DNA from: Dehalococcoidales bacterium
GTDB taxonomy: Bacteria > Chloroflexota > Dehalococcoidia > Dehalococcoidales > UBA3254
Direction of reading: 5' to 3'
Assembly (NCBI GenBank): GCA_028718465.1
Contig: JAQULX010000142.1
Location: 1-7,023, forward strand
Length of the DNA stretch: 7,023 bases
The position numbers and the translations under genes are program-made. Shown here piece by piece: positions 1-5,900 of the stretch. The notes under the pieces are model-generated. The model saw only the letters and a program-made list of their open reading frames with translations, did not search any database and was not told where the DNA came from. Numbering within the stretch: the first letter of the stretch is position 1; each line of letters starts with the position of its first letter.

Positions 1-1461
1 GGATAACCCGTGCAGGAAAACTCCGCAGGAGGCGGCATCGAAAGGTGATAAGCCCTGGGCCAGCATTCCGGAGATGACTCCCGCCAGGACATCCCCCGTG
101 CCTGCCGAAGCCAGGCCCGGATTGGCAAACGGGCTGATGCAGACCTCTCCTCCGGGAGAAGCGATTACCGTATAAGCCCCTTTGAGTACTACGATTTTAT
201 TCCATTTGGCGGCAGCTTCACGGGCGGTCTCCGCCCTGTTAGCCTGTATCTCCTCAATGGGTTTGCCCAGCAGTCGGGACATTTCGCCGGCGTGAGGCGT
301 TAGCACTGCCTCATCTTTCCAGGCCTTCCACCACTGGGATGTGTTTAGCAGTACGGCCAGGCCGTCTGCGTCAAGGACTACCCCCGGTGGTTTACCCCGT
401 GGTTCAAAGAGTAATTCTCTGACCACTACCTGCACCGCCGGGCTTTGCCCGATGCCGCACCCTATCAACAGGACTTCGTACTGAGGTAACTGCTGTTGTA
501 TTATCTCCGCCGCTTCAGTGGACAGTAAGCTGCCTCCTGATGACGGGAGAGGTAAAAAAGTGACCTCCGTCAGTTTTGCGGCCAGGACCGGCAGCAGGCT
601 GTCGGCGATTGCCAGGGTATTCAGTCCGGCCCCGGCCCGGATACTGCCGGTGCAGGACAGGTAAGCCGCGCCGATATAGTTGACCGAACCGACCAGGGAC
701 AGTATCTTGCCGTAGGTCCCTTTATGGGATATCAGAGGTCTTTTGGGTAAAGTCCGGCCCGCCCATTCTGCGGTGAGTAGTTCTGTATTTACATAATCTG
801 CCACCTGTTGAGGAATGCCGATATCGACCACGGTGATCTTCCCCGCCCTCTCCGCCCCGGGAAGGTTAAATAGTCCGGCCTTGGCGAAACCAAGGGTGAT
901 CGTACGATCGAAGAAAGGCGTCACCGGATCGACTGCTCCTGTGTCCGCGTCCAGCCCGGACGGCAGGTCCAGGGCAATAAGTTGCTGGTCTGTCCGGCGG
1001 TCCCGGGCGCTCCGGACCGATTCCAGGATTCGGGCGTAAATGCCGGAAAGGGGACGGCTTTTGCCGGTACCGAAGATGGCATCCAGGACCACGGTGGCCT
1101 CTTCCAGCCATTGCGCCAGTATAGCGAATTCAGTTTCTCCGGTTAGCTGTTGGATTAGAACGGATCCCCTGATGGCTGCTCTCAGGTTAGGGTCTCCTTC
1201 AGGCCGGCTGCCGCAGAGCATAATCATGACTTTGCGCGCCTTCCAGTCATGGAGATAGCGGGCGGCTACGAGCCCATCGCCGCCGTTATTACCCGGTCCC
1301 GCCAGAATCAGAATATTTTGTTCCGGCAGTGCCCCGACCGTCTCTCTGATTTCTTCGGCTACAGCCCTCCCGGCGTTCTCCATAAGCTGGTCGAGAGAAA
1401 TCCCGAATTCCGCACAATCTCGTTCGGCTTTTTGCATCTGACTGACGCTAACTATCTTCAT
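1..1461 (-). CDS. nnr: Bifunctional NAD(P)H-hydrate epimerase / ADP-dependent NAD(P)H-hydrate dehydratase, 3' end beyond window
   Basis: Cytosolic metabolite-repair enzyme. The N-terminal half interconverts R- and S-NAD(P)HX, the damaged hydrated forms of NAD(P)H; the C-terminal half dehydrates S-NAD(P)HX back to NAD(P)H using ADP. The frame is open for 487 codons to the window edge with no stop; full-length homologues are about 500-530 residues, so only the C-terminal tip is missing. YjeF_N domain: residues 1 to about 215, with the GPGNNGGDG loop at 55-63, DAIFGTG at 127-133 (D127 matches the conserved epimerase Asp) and LDLPSGLDADTG near 164-175. Carbohydrate-kinase-like NnrD domain: about 230 onward, with KGTYGK at 247-252, TPHAGE at 388-393 and AGTGDVLAG at 453-461 (D457 is the expected catalytic Asp). 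Start is ATG at 1459-1461, preceded 9 nt upstream by GAGGA. No co-directional neighbour is visible. Family assignment is secure. Confidence 0.96.
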   Translation of the reverse strand, partial: MKIVSVSQMQKAERDCAEFGISLDQLMENAGRAVAEEIRETVGALPEQNILILAGPGNNGGDGLVAARYLHDWKARKVMIMLCGSRPEGDPNLRAAIRGSVLIQQLTGETEFAILAQWLEEATVVLDAIFGTGKSRPLSGIYARILESVRSARDRRTDQQLIALDLPSGLDADTGAVDPVTPFFDRTITLGFAKAGLFNLPGAERAGKITVVDIGIPQQVADYVNTELLTAEWAGRTLPKRPLISHKGTYGKILSLVGSVNYIGAAYLSCTGSIRAGAGLNTLAIADSLLPVLAAKLTEVTFLPLPSSGGSLLSTEAAEIIQQQLPQYEVLLIGCGIGQSPAVQVVVRELLFEPRGKPPGVVLDADGLAVLLNTSQWWKAWKDEAVLTPHAGEMSRLLGKPIEEIQANRAETAREAAAKWNKIVVLKGAYTVIASPGGEVCISPFANPGLASAGTGDVLAGVISGMLAQGLSPFDAASCGVFLHGLS

Positions 1462-1770
1462 ATTCTGTATCCTCTATTTTTCAAGACTATACCGGCGACG
1501 CGGTGCGTGGACTGGCAGCCGGACTTCTTTGCCCTGTTGTTCCGGAGGGGAACTAATACCTACACCGCTGCCCTGATATCCTTCGGCGGGCTGCGCCCTC
1601 TTCCGGGATGACGGAAGGAATGAAAAACTTTTCCGGCAGACAGGCGGTCGCCCCAACTTCCCGGATGCCGGCTTTCCCTGGTAGGGCCAGAATGGTTCAA
1701 TTATTTTGAAGTGTAGCAGTATCCATGGTATGGGTCAATAGTCTGGAAGCTGCCTGGTCTGTACTCTGCA

Positions 1771-1800
1771 TTGACAAGTTCAAGGAAAGCCGGATAAAAT
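1771..1800 (+). promoter_or_regulatory. Sigma-A/sigma-70 type promoter of marR
   Basis: A perfect -35 hexamer TTGACA (1771-1776) and a near-perfect -10 hexamer TAAAAT (1795-1800) are separated by 18 bp, facing marR. Predicted transcription start is near 1807, giving a leader of about 110 nt. It is the best promoter match in the window. The inverted repeat 16 bp downstream of the -10 box suggests this promoter is repressed. Confidence 0.75.
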
Positions 1801-1816
1801 ATCAATATCTCAATAA

Positions 1817-1837
1817 TAGTTAATGGAATATTAACTA
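1817..1837. promoter_or_regulatory. Perfect inverted repeat, probable MarR operator
   Basis: TAGTTAAT (1817-1824) and its exact reverse complement ATTAACTA (1830-1837) are separated by 5 bp, a 21-bp dyad. MarR dimers typically bind AT-rich dyads of about this size overlapping their own promoters, and the site begins about 10 bp after the predicted transcription start. A bound dimer here would block initiation or early elongation. That this regulator binds it is inference from position and symmetry. Confidence 0.6.
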
Positions 1838-1844
1838 ATTTTGT

Positions 1845-1858
1845 AATAGCCTGCTATT
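1845..1858. repeat. Second small inverted repeat in the marR leader
   Basis: AATAGC (1845-1850) and GCTATT (1853-1858) form a perfect 6-bp dyad with a 2-bp centre, 7 bp after the main inverted repeat. The two dyad centres are about 24.5 bp apart, a little over two helical turns. It could be an auxiliary site on the same face of the DNA, or chance in an AT-rich stretch. The loop is too short for a stable RNA hairpin without opening a pair. Confidence 0.35.
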
Positions 1859-1919
1859 CTACCCTGGCTTCCGGTTTCGGGCGTATCTGTCTGAATGGGG
1901 ATTAAAGGGAGTTTGGAAT

Positions 1920-2363
1920 ATGAAAAAACCGGAGTTGATACAGGAAATCGTCCGCCGCCAGCGGCAGCTTAACCGGGCGCTGTCCCAGAGCAATCCGGAT
2001 GTATGGATGGGGCTGAGCCTGACGATCGCCCAGGTAAAAAGCCTCTTTTTTATTGCTGACACCGGAAAAGTAAACTTTCGCAAACTGGCCGACGCTCTCA
2101 AAGTAACCCCTTCAAATGTAACCGGAATTGTTGACCGTCTGGTGGAAAAGGAGCTCGTGAGCCGTACCGAAAACCAGGAAGACCGCCGGATGCTGATCCT
2201 TCAGCTTACCCCCAGGGGAAAAGCCCTGATCAACAATCTCCGCCAGCAAAGGGCTGTCCAGATAGCCGCTATATTGAAGGATTTAAGCGAGGAGGATCTC
2301 TCTGCCATAGAGCGGGGATTTGCTCTTTTTGCCAGGGCAGTTGAGGCCTATTATAAAGAATGA
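1920..2363 (+). CDS. MarR-family winged-helix transcriptional regulator
   Basis: A 147-residue DNA-binding repressor of the MarR type, the usual size for the family. These proteins act as dimers in the cytosol and release DNA on binding small phenolic or other ligands, or on oxidation. Visible parts: N-terminal dimerisation helix (about 3-25), helix-turn-helix with recognition helix near TPSNVTGIVDRLVEKELV (63-80), and the wing with the family hallmark DRR (88-90) followed by LTPRGK (96-101); C-terminal helices (about 103-145) complete the dimer interface. Start ATG 1920 follows AAGGGAG (1905-1911) by 8 nt. It is preceded by a strong promoter and an inverted repeat that suggests autorepression. 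Its stop overlaps the ATG of a decayed exporter gene (ATGA), the classical regulator-pump layout. There are no Cys residues, so a thiol redox switch like OhrR is unlikely. Ligand is unknown. Confidence 0.93.
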   Translation: MKKPELIQEIVRRQRQLNRALSQSNPDVWMGLSLTIAQVKSLFFIADTGKVNFRKLADALKVTPSNVTGIVDRLVEKELVSRTENQEDRRMLILQLTPRGKALINNLRQQRAVQIAAILKDLSEEDLSAIERGFALFARAVEAYYKE

Positions 2364-2552
2364 CAGGTACCGACTCCCGGAGTATGGCTAACGGCAGCGA
2401 TACCGGGTATGGCCTGGTTTGGCCGCGTAGTCCAGAACCAGGTACTGCTGGCGGCGATCGTAATGTCGGGAGGAATCGGAATGGGCGTTGTTAATCCTGC
2501 GGCTACCAATGCGGTCCTGGACCTGCTGCCGGAGAAGGTTGATACCCCGTAA
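2360..2552 (+). pseudogene. Remnant of an MFS transporter (drug-efflux type) gene
   Basis: The ATG at 2360-2362 overlaps the marR TGA, as expected for a translationally coupled downstream gene. Its frame gives a short hydrophilic N-terminus (MTGTDSRSMANGSDTGYG) and ends at 2492-2494. A different frame, open from 2364 and with an ATG at 2409, encodes a hydrophobic segment followed by GIGMGVVNPAATNAVLDLLP, which resembles the glycine-rich transmembrane segment and following loop of 12/14-TM MFS exporters; it stops at 2550-2552. Intact exporters are 400-500 residues. The arrangement suggests a large internal deletion plus a frame change that joined the gene's start to an internal or late membrane segment, with the rest also lost. 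MFS identity rests on a short motif and on the MarR neighbour, so it is likely but not certain. A functional small membrane protein of 47 residues from ATG 2409 is the less likely alternative. Confidence 0.6.
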
Positions 2553-2627
2553 AGCGGACCCTCTGGTTTTTTAGCTCGGCTGCTTATTCTGGAAGGGTAT
2601 CTATGCTGCTTCCCTTTGTATGATAAT

Positions 2628-2642
2628 TATCACATTGTGATA
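2628..2642. promoter_or_regulatory. 15-bp palindrome upstream of the ABM gene
   Basis: TATCACA and TGTGATA are exact reverse complements around a single T (2628-2642), about 100 bp before the ABM start codon. Size and symmetry fit an operator for a dimeric regulator. It differs clearly from the dyad in the marR promoter, so it is probably read by another regulator. Protein partner unknown. Confidence 0.4.
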
Positions 2643-2670
2643 TTCATCATAGACGTATATCCATAATGCA

Positions 2671-2687
2671 TATACATTATATGTATA
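2671..2687. promoter_or_regulatory. 17-bp AT-rich palindrome upstream of the ABM gene
   Basis: TATACAT and ATGTATA are exact reverse complements around TAT (2671-2687), about 55 bp before the ABM start codon. It lies within an AT-rich run that must contain the promoter. ATAATG (2663-2668) and CATTAT (2675-2680) form an overlapping 6-bp dyad. No -35/-10 pair with good spacing stands out, so the promoter cannot be fixed; TAGACG (2650-2655), 17 bp, TACATT (2673-2678) is the best weak candidate. Confidence 0.4.
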
Positions 2688-2724
2688 GTTGACCTCCTGT
2701 TCGTATCACCGGTTCATTAAAGAA

Positions 2725-2730
2725 AAGGAG
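2725..2730 (+). promoter_or_regulatory. Ribosome binding site deciding the ABM start
   Basis: AAGGAG lies 10 nt before the ATG at 2741 but only 1 nt before an in-frame GTG at 2732. The spacing excludes the GTG as a practical start, so the protein begins at 2741. Confidence 0.7.
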
Positions 2731-2740
2731 AGTGGCCAGG

Positions 2741-3061
2741 ATGATTAGAGTAGTATTGGAACACCGGACCAGGGACAAAGAATGCACCCGTCAGCTTATT
2801 AAAGGCATCAAAGCTGTTCGCGCCGAAGCCCGGAAACATCATGGCTTCATCTGTGGCGATACGCTGGTGAATGCCGCCGATCCCTGTCATGTGGTTGTGA
2901 TCAGCTCCTGGCAGACTAAGGAAGACTGGGATGCCTGGGATCAGTCTGCCGTCCGGAAATCGATGTTGCCGCTTATCGAAAATGAACTGTCTGAACCGTA
3001 TACCGCGGTGACGATGACGGATACTGTTATCTGGAAAGAGGAGATCGCTCACGTTTTCTAA
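2741..3061 (+). CDS. Antibiotic biosynthesis monooxygenase (ABM) domain protein
   Basis: A 106-residue single-domain protein of the dimeric alpha+beta barrel (ABM) superfamily, which includes cofactor-free quinone-forming monooxygenases, heme-degrading enzymes and many members of unknown role. Visible family pattern: first strand MIRVVLEHRT (1-10); helix about 13-32; HHGFICGDTLVN (33-44), equivalent to the family's PGF..G..L stretch; strand VVVISSW (51-57) ending in the conserved Trp; EDWDAW (61-66) opening the second helix; and a last strand TAVTMTDTVIW (88-98). ATG 2741 is chosen over GTG 2732 because of the ribosome binding site. It is monocistronic, preceded by an AT-rich region with two palindromes and convergent with the methyltransferase gene, 110 bp away. 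No obvious heme-ligand pattern can be asserted, so substrate is unknown. Next to a MarR gene, a role in handling quinone or phenolic stress is possible but speculative. Confidence 0.85.
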   Translation: MIRVVLEHRTRDKECTRQLIKGIKAVRAEARKHHGFICGDTLVNAADPCHVVVISSWQTKEDWDAWDQSAVRKSMLPLIENELSEPYTAVTMTDTVIWKEEIAHVF

Positions 3062-3171
3062 AACCACCAATCTTTCGCGTGATCAAGGCGGCACATCCGG
3101 GGATGACGGCTTCGGGCGCGTTCAGATCGCCAGGGCAGCCGGACGGTAATTCCGGAACGGGGGCTGGATGC

Positions 3172-3855
3172 TTAATCGCTTCGGAATGCTTCAATGCAAA
3201 TATCGAGCCCCACGTAGTCGGTGCTGACGCGGTAATTGCGTATCTTCGAGCGGCTGAGTAATTCCTTGACTTCCGGAATGGTGTAGCTCGCCAGAATGGA
3301 TCTCGGCCAGAGCCGGCGCTGGGTCTTTTTTACGAAACATAAAAAAGTCCGCACAACCAGATTCCAGAAGAAGTTGCCCATCACCCGGCGGTTATCTCTG
3401 ATAATGATGGCCCCTCTGTCTGCGGTTACCCGGTAGACTTCATCCAGCACTGCAACCGGTTTTTCCCAGTGATGCAGCGAGGCATAGCTTATTACCAGGT
3501 CGAAATGCCTGTCAGGGAAAGGTAGGTCCGCTGCTGAGCCGGGGATGAAGTTGACCCGGTACTCCACTCCTGCTTCACGGGCGTTCTCGGCGGCCTTTTT
3601 CAGCATTTCGGGAGAAATGTCGAGCCCGGTGATCTCGAAATTAACGCCCCGGGCTTTGGCCAGTTCGATTGCCAGACGGCCGCTGCCGGTGCCGATATCC
3701 AGCACGCGGCCGCTTCTGATTCCCCGGCGGAGAATTTTACGGACAAAGTAACGGTATTCCGGCAGCATATACCGCCGGGCGTATTCATCATACAACTCTA
3801 CCGTATCTGCTCCGCTGATCGGCTCCTCGCGCAGCGGGACCCTTTTAACTACCAT
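3172..3855 (-). CDS. Class I SAM-dependent methyltransferase
   Basis: A 227-residue cytosolic methyltransferase of the Methyltransf_11 / UbiE-like group. Motif I VLDIGTGSGRLAIELA (51-66) binds S-adenosylmethionine; the acidic end of strand 2 is GLDISPEM (77-84), with D79 expected to contact the ribose; SAADLPFPDRHFDLVISYAS (107-126) covers the adenine-contacting loop and motif II; ASLHHW (125-130) follows. The C-terminal part (about 157-227) is a family-variable cap that would hold the substrate; it contains a hydrophobic stretch NFFWNLVVRTFLCFV (161-175) that might favour a lipophilic substrate or membrane contact. The start ATG 3853-3855 is 9 bp after the stop of the binding-protein gene, with a modest AAGG site inside that gene's end, so the two are surely co-transcribed. 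Methyl acceptor unknown; the context suggests the transported compound or a derivative. No clear terminator follows. Confidence 0.88.
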   Translation of the reverse strand: MVVKRVPLREEPISGADTVELYDEYARRYMLPEYRYFVRKILRRGIRSGRVLDIGTGSGRLAIELAKARGVNFEITGLDISPEMLKKAAENAREAGVEYRVNFIPGSAADLPFPDRHFDLVISYASLHHWEKPVAVLDEVYRVTADRGAIIIRDNRRVMGNFFWNLVVRTFLCFVKKTQRRLWPRSILASYTIPEVKELLSRSKIRNYRVSTDYVGLDICIEAFRSD

Positions 3856-3864
3856 GTGACTGCC

Positions 3865-4899
3865 TTAATTAAAATTCCGGGTATCCACAATCTGTTCATA
3901 AGGAATGTCTGTTTTCAGCATATCCTTGGATTTCATCCAGTCCAGCAGCAGGCTCAGTTCCTCCTGGGAAGGCGGTCGGACCTCGGGGAAAACAGGGACT
4001 TCATAGCTGGCCGCCAGTGTATCCGGCACCTGGGCGGTGGAAGCCAGGAGACCTCGGTAGTTGTCCGGACTGGCATTGATTATTTTAACAGTTTCCTGCC
4101 AGGAACTGATAAACCGGTTAATGCCATCGGGCTTGCTCTGTATCGTCTCATCGGAAAAGATCAATCCGGGGCCGGCCAGCAGCTGTTTGGTATCGTCCAG
4201 AATCAGCTTGTTGCCGGCGGCAATCGCCGCTTTGGAAAGCGGGGGTGTCAGTATCGCGGCATCCAGTTGTCCCTGGGCCATCATCTCCAGTCTGAGGGGC
4301 ATATTGGGGACATTAACATAGCTGACTTCTCCGGCCCCGATCCCCTCCGAAGCCAGCAGGGTGTCCAGCGCATATTCCATGATAGTAGCTGTGCTGGTGG
4401 CGATTTCTTTTCCTTTTAGCTGCGCGGGGCTGTCGATCCCGCTTGAAGGGGAGACTACGATTTCGAACATGGAAGGCATCAGGGCGTGACCGACCGCCTT
4501 GCAGTATTCCTGTTCTTTATTGATATTGATAGCCTCGTAAATGCTGTCGACAAAGCCGTCCAGTTGTCCGGCCAGGAAAGCGTTATTTCTTTCCACCACG
4601 CTGCGGAAGGGGACGATTTCAACCGCCAGCCCGTTCTTTTCAAAGATGCCCTCCTGCTGAGCGGTATAAAGCACCAGATCGAAGATGCGGGGCAGGGAGC
4701 CGATTCGCAGGCTGACAGGCTCGGAGGAGACAGGAGTGGGGGCAGGTGTTCCGGAAGGAGGCTCGCTTCCTCCGGTAGTACTGGTGGAAGATGCCTGTGG
4801 GGAGGTGGGTGGGGTGGTAGAGGGCGAAGCCTCACCGGGACCGCATCCGGCCAGCGCCAGGATGACTGCCAGTAATAAGATTGGGATGATTTTTCTCAC
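3865..4899 (-). CDS. ABC transporter substrate-binding lipoprotein, NMT1/SsuA-like (NitT/TauT family)
   Basis: A 344-residue extracytoplasmic receptor that delivers a small molecule to the permease encoded just upstream. A type II signal peptide ends in the lipobox LAGC with lipidated Cys19. It is followed by a roughly 40-residue linker of Ser, Thr, Pro and Gly (20-61) that spaces the domain from the membrane. The binding domain begins at VSLRIGSLP (62-70). It shows the NMT1-type TAQQEGIFEKNGLAVEIVPF (79-98), LKGKEIATST (161-170) and the GQLDAAILTPP hinge region (210-220). Relatives bind sulfonates, taurine, nitrate, thiamine precursors, riboflavin or purines; the ligand cannot be read from sequence. 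Start is GTG (4897-4899). The gene lies behind a structured leader (4942-5135) and is followed after 9 bp by a methyltransferase gene. Confidence 0.93.
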   Translation of the reverse strand: MRKIIPILLLAVILALAGCGPGEASPSTTPPTSPQASSTSTTGGSEPPSGTPAPTPVSSEPVSLRIGSLPRIFDLVLYTAQQEGIFEKNGLAVEIVPFRSVVERNNAFLAGQLDGFVDSIYEAININKEQEYCKAVGHALMPSMFEIVVSPSSGIDSPAQLKGKEIATSTATIMEYALDTLLASEGIGAGEVSYVNVPNMPLRLEMMAQGQLDAAILTPPLSKAAIAAGNKLILDDTKQLLAGPGLIFSDETIQSKPDGINRFISSWQETVKIINASPDNYRGLLASTAQVPDTLAASYEVPVFPEVRPPSQEELSLLLDWMKSKDMLKTDIPYEQIVDTRNFN

Positions 4900-4908
4900 T
4901 TGGGTATG

Positions 4909-4915
4909 CTCCTTT
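4909..4915 (-). promoter_or_regulatory. Strong ribosome binding site for the GTG start of the binding-protein gene
   Basis: On the minus strand AAAGGAG ends 9 nt before the GTG at 4897-4899. This supports the GTG start, which also puts the positively charged MRKI at the head of the signal peptide. The ATPase and permease genes have much weaker sites, so the binding protein is probably made in excess, as is usual for ABC importers. Confidence 0.75.
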
Positions 4916-4941
4916 CTATGATTATTTTTTTATTATCTCAT

Positions 4942-5135
4942 GTTACGGCTTAGACAGGTTCTGATCTCACAAGGCCAATGGGCCGGGGCCGGTTGAATCA
5001 TGCCTTAATACCCTCGCCGAAGGCGAGACGAAATGGCGGGTACCCCACTGGGTGCCAGCAAGCCCAGGTCACCTTGCCTACTTGCGCAGGCCGTGGATGA
5101 CCCGGCCCCGGCTTTGCCATAGGCGTATTAACGCC
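4942..5135 (-). promoter_or_regulatory. Structured leader RNA candidate, copy A (before the binding-protein gene)
   Basis: On the minus strand this 194-nt element fills most of the gap between the permease stop and the binding-protein start. A long stem P2 joins 5102-5112 to 4982-4992 (11 bp, GC only). Inside it are P3 (5096-5102 with 5067-5073, one U-G pair), an inner hairpin CCUGC-GCAA-GUAGG (5077-5090) with a GNRA loop, and a variable arm with further hairpins (about 5000-5060). Outside P2, AUGG pairs with CCAU. The 3' boundary GCCGUAAC (4942-4949) can pair with the 5' ACGCC (5122-5126) with one mismatch, but that strand can instead form the local hairpin GGCGU-UAAU-ACGCC. It is homologous to copy B; 17 nt are identical (5080-5096 and 6771-6787). 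The 3' boundary lies 26 nt before the ribosome binding site. I cannot match it to a known riboswitch class. Confidence 0.65.
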
Positions 5136-5138
5136 AAA

Positions 5139-5900
5139 TCAATACTCAACAGCCTGTCTCTGCTTTCCTACCTGTGTCCATCGGCAGACCCGGTTCTCGA
5201 TCTCCGCCAGGACTATGAACGCCGTTGCGCCTACCAGGCTCATAGCCAGCACCCCGGCGTACATGCGCGTGTAGGCCAGTCTTTGCCAAGTGTCCATGAT
5301 ATAGTACCCCAGCCCTGAGTTTGTGGCGAACGACTCGGCCAGATAGAGGACCGCTATTGAGACCGCGATATTCAGGCGCAGGGAGGTCAGAGTCGCCGGC
5401 AGGCAGGCAGGCATATAGACATATTTAAATAGCTGGAAACGGTTGGCCCCCAGGGAGCGCAGCGAAAGGATGTACTCGGAGGGTATATTGCGGGAGGCGT
5501 CGCGGACTATCACCAGGACCTGGAAAAACAGGATCAGGGAAATCAGGAATATTTTACTGATGTCGCCAATTCCCAGGAAAAGGATGATTACCGGTAAAAG
5601 GGTGATCTTGGGAATGGGATAGGTGGTGTAGATCAGTGGGTAGGCGAATTTGTCCCAGCGCCGGTTTTGCCCCAGCCACAGCCCCAGTGGGACTCCGATA
5701 GCGGCGGCGATGATCACACTGGCCAGTATGCGCCAGCTGCTTACCAGTATATGCCACCCCAGGCCCCGGGGCAGATCAATAAGGAAAGCCTGTACGACAG
5801 CCCAGGGGGTGGGCAGCAAGGACCGGTTGACCGCCAGAGCGGCGATCGACCACACGGTAAACAAAGCCAGCAGGCTGATTAATATATGTTTTTTACTCAT
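5139..5900 (-). CDS. ABC transporter permease, SsuC/TauC-like (BPD_transp_1)
   Basis: A 253-residue inner-membrane subunit that forms the translocation channel as a homodimer. Six predicted membrane spans: about 5-23, 52-77, 86-110, 114-133, 168-190 and 213-233. The cytoplasmic EAA loop that docks on the ATPase runs from about 142 to 168, with the conserved Gly as G151 in LRSLGANRFQLFKYVYMP (147-164). Length and motif spacing are normal for the NitT/TauT group. Its ATG overlaps the ATPase stop (ATGA at 5897-5900), and it lacks a good ribosome binding site, pointing to translational coupling. After its stop, the leader RNA copy A begins within 4 bp, so transcripts continuing from the ATPase-permease unit would carry that element between cistrons. 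Substrate unknown. Confidence 0.94.
   Translation of the reverse strand: MSKKHILISLLALFTVWSIAALAVNRSLLPTPWAVVQAFLIDLPRGLGWHILVSSWRILASVIIAAAIGVPLGLWLGQNRRWDKFAYPLIYTTYPIPKITLLPVIILFLGIGDISKIFLISLILFFQVLVIVRDASRNIPSEYILSLRSLGANRFQLFKYVYMPACLPATLTSLRLNIAVSIAVLYLAESFATNSGLGYYIMDTWQRLAYTRMYAGVLAMSLVGATAFIVLAEIENRVCRWTQVGKQRQAVEY

Larger units (their letters stand above)
1462..1919. other. Divergent intergenic region between nnr and marR
   Basis: This 458-bp gap separates two genes transcribed away from each other. Its left part (1462-1490) carries the nnr ribosome binding site (GAGGA on the minus strand, 1471-1475) and a TATAGT hexamer (minus strand, 1486-1491) that could be the nnr -10 box, but no convincing -35 box lies at the right distance. 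The middle (about 1500-1765) is GC-rich and I see no recognisable gene in it; a 60-codon minus-strand frame there resembles nothing I know. The right part (1771-1911) holds the marR promoter, two inverted repeats and the marR ribosome binding site, annotated separately. Confidence 0.6.

Noticed and set aside
1249..1611. A 120-codon plus-strand frame
   Set aside because: It overlaps the conserved N-terminus of nnr in antisense, and its product matches no family.
1474..1656. A 60-codon minus-strand frame just upstream of nnr, where acpS is sometimes found
   Set aside because: Its product is rich in Arg, Pro, Ser and Gln without any AcpS motif or other family pattern, and it has no clear ribosome binding site. 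It looks like a chance frame in GC-rich intergenic DNA.
2556..2572. Terminator after the MFS remnant (GGACC-CTCT-GGTTT and T-run)
   Set aside because: The stem has only three Watson-Crick pairs plus two G-U pairs, so a functional terminator is not supported.
2732..2740. GTG start for the ABM protein three codons upstream
   Set aside because: The AAGGAG site is 1 nt away from that GTG, too close; ATG 2741 begins directly with the first beta strand.
3062..3171. Bidirectional terminator between the convergent ABM and methyltransferase genes
   Set aside because: Short dyads such as CCGGA/TCCGG occur, but there is no T-run on either strand and no stable stem.
3079..3261. A 60-codon plus-strand frame after the ABM gene
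   Set aside because: It runs into the methyltransferase gene in antisense, has no ribosome binding site and encodes nothing recognisable.
4479..4875. Several frames of 118-129 codons overlapping the 5' half of the binding-protein gene on both strands
   Set aside because: They are shadows of the low-complexity Ser/Thr/Pro linker and lack family motifs; the lipoprotein frame is the clear coding one.
4942..5135. Leader copy A as a c-di-GMP-I (GEMM) riboswitch because of CAAAGCC followed by GG
   Set aside because: The rest of the GEMM core, including the GCCGGGUUACC-like 3' segment and the two-helix layout, is missing; the short match is probably chance.
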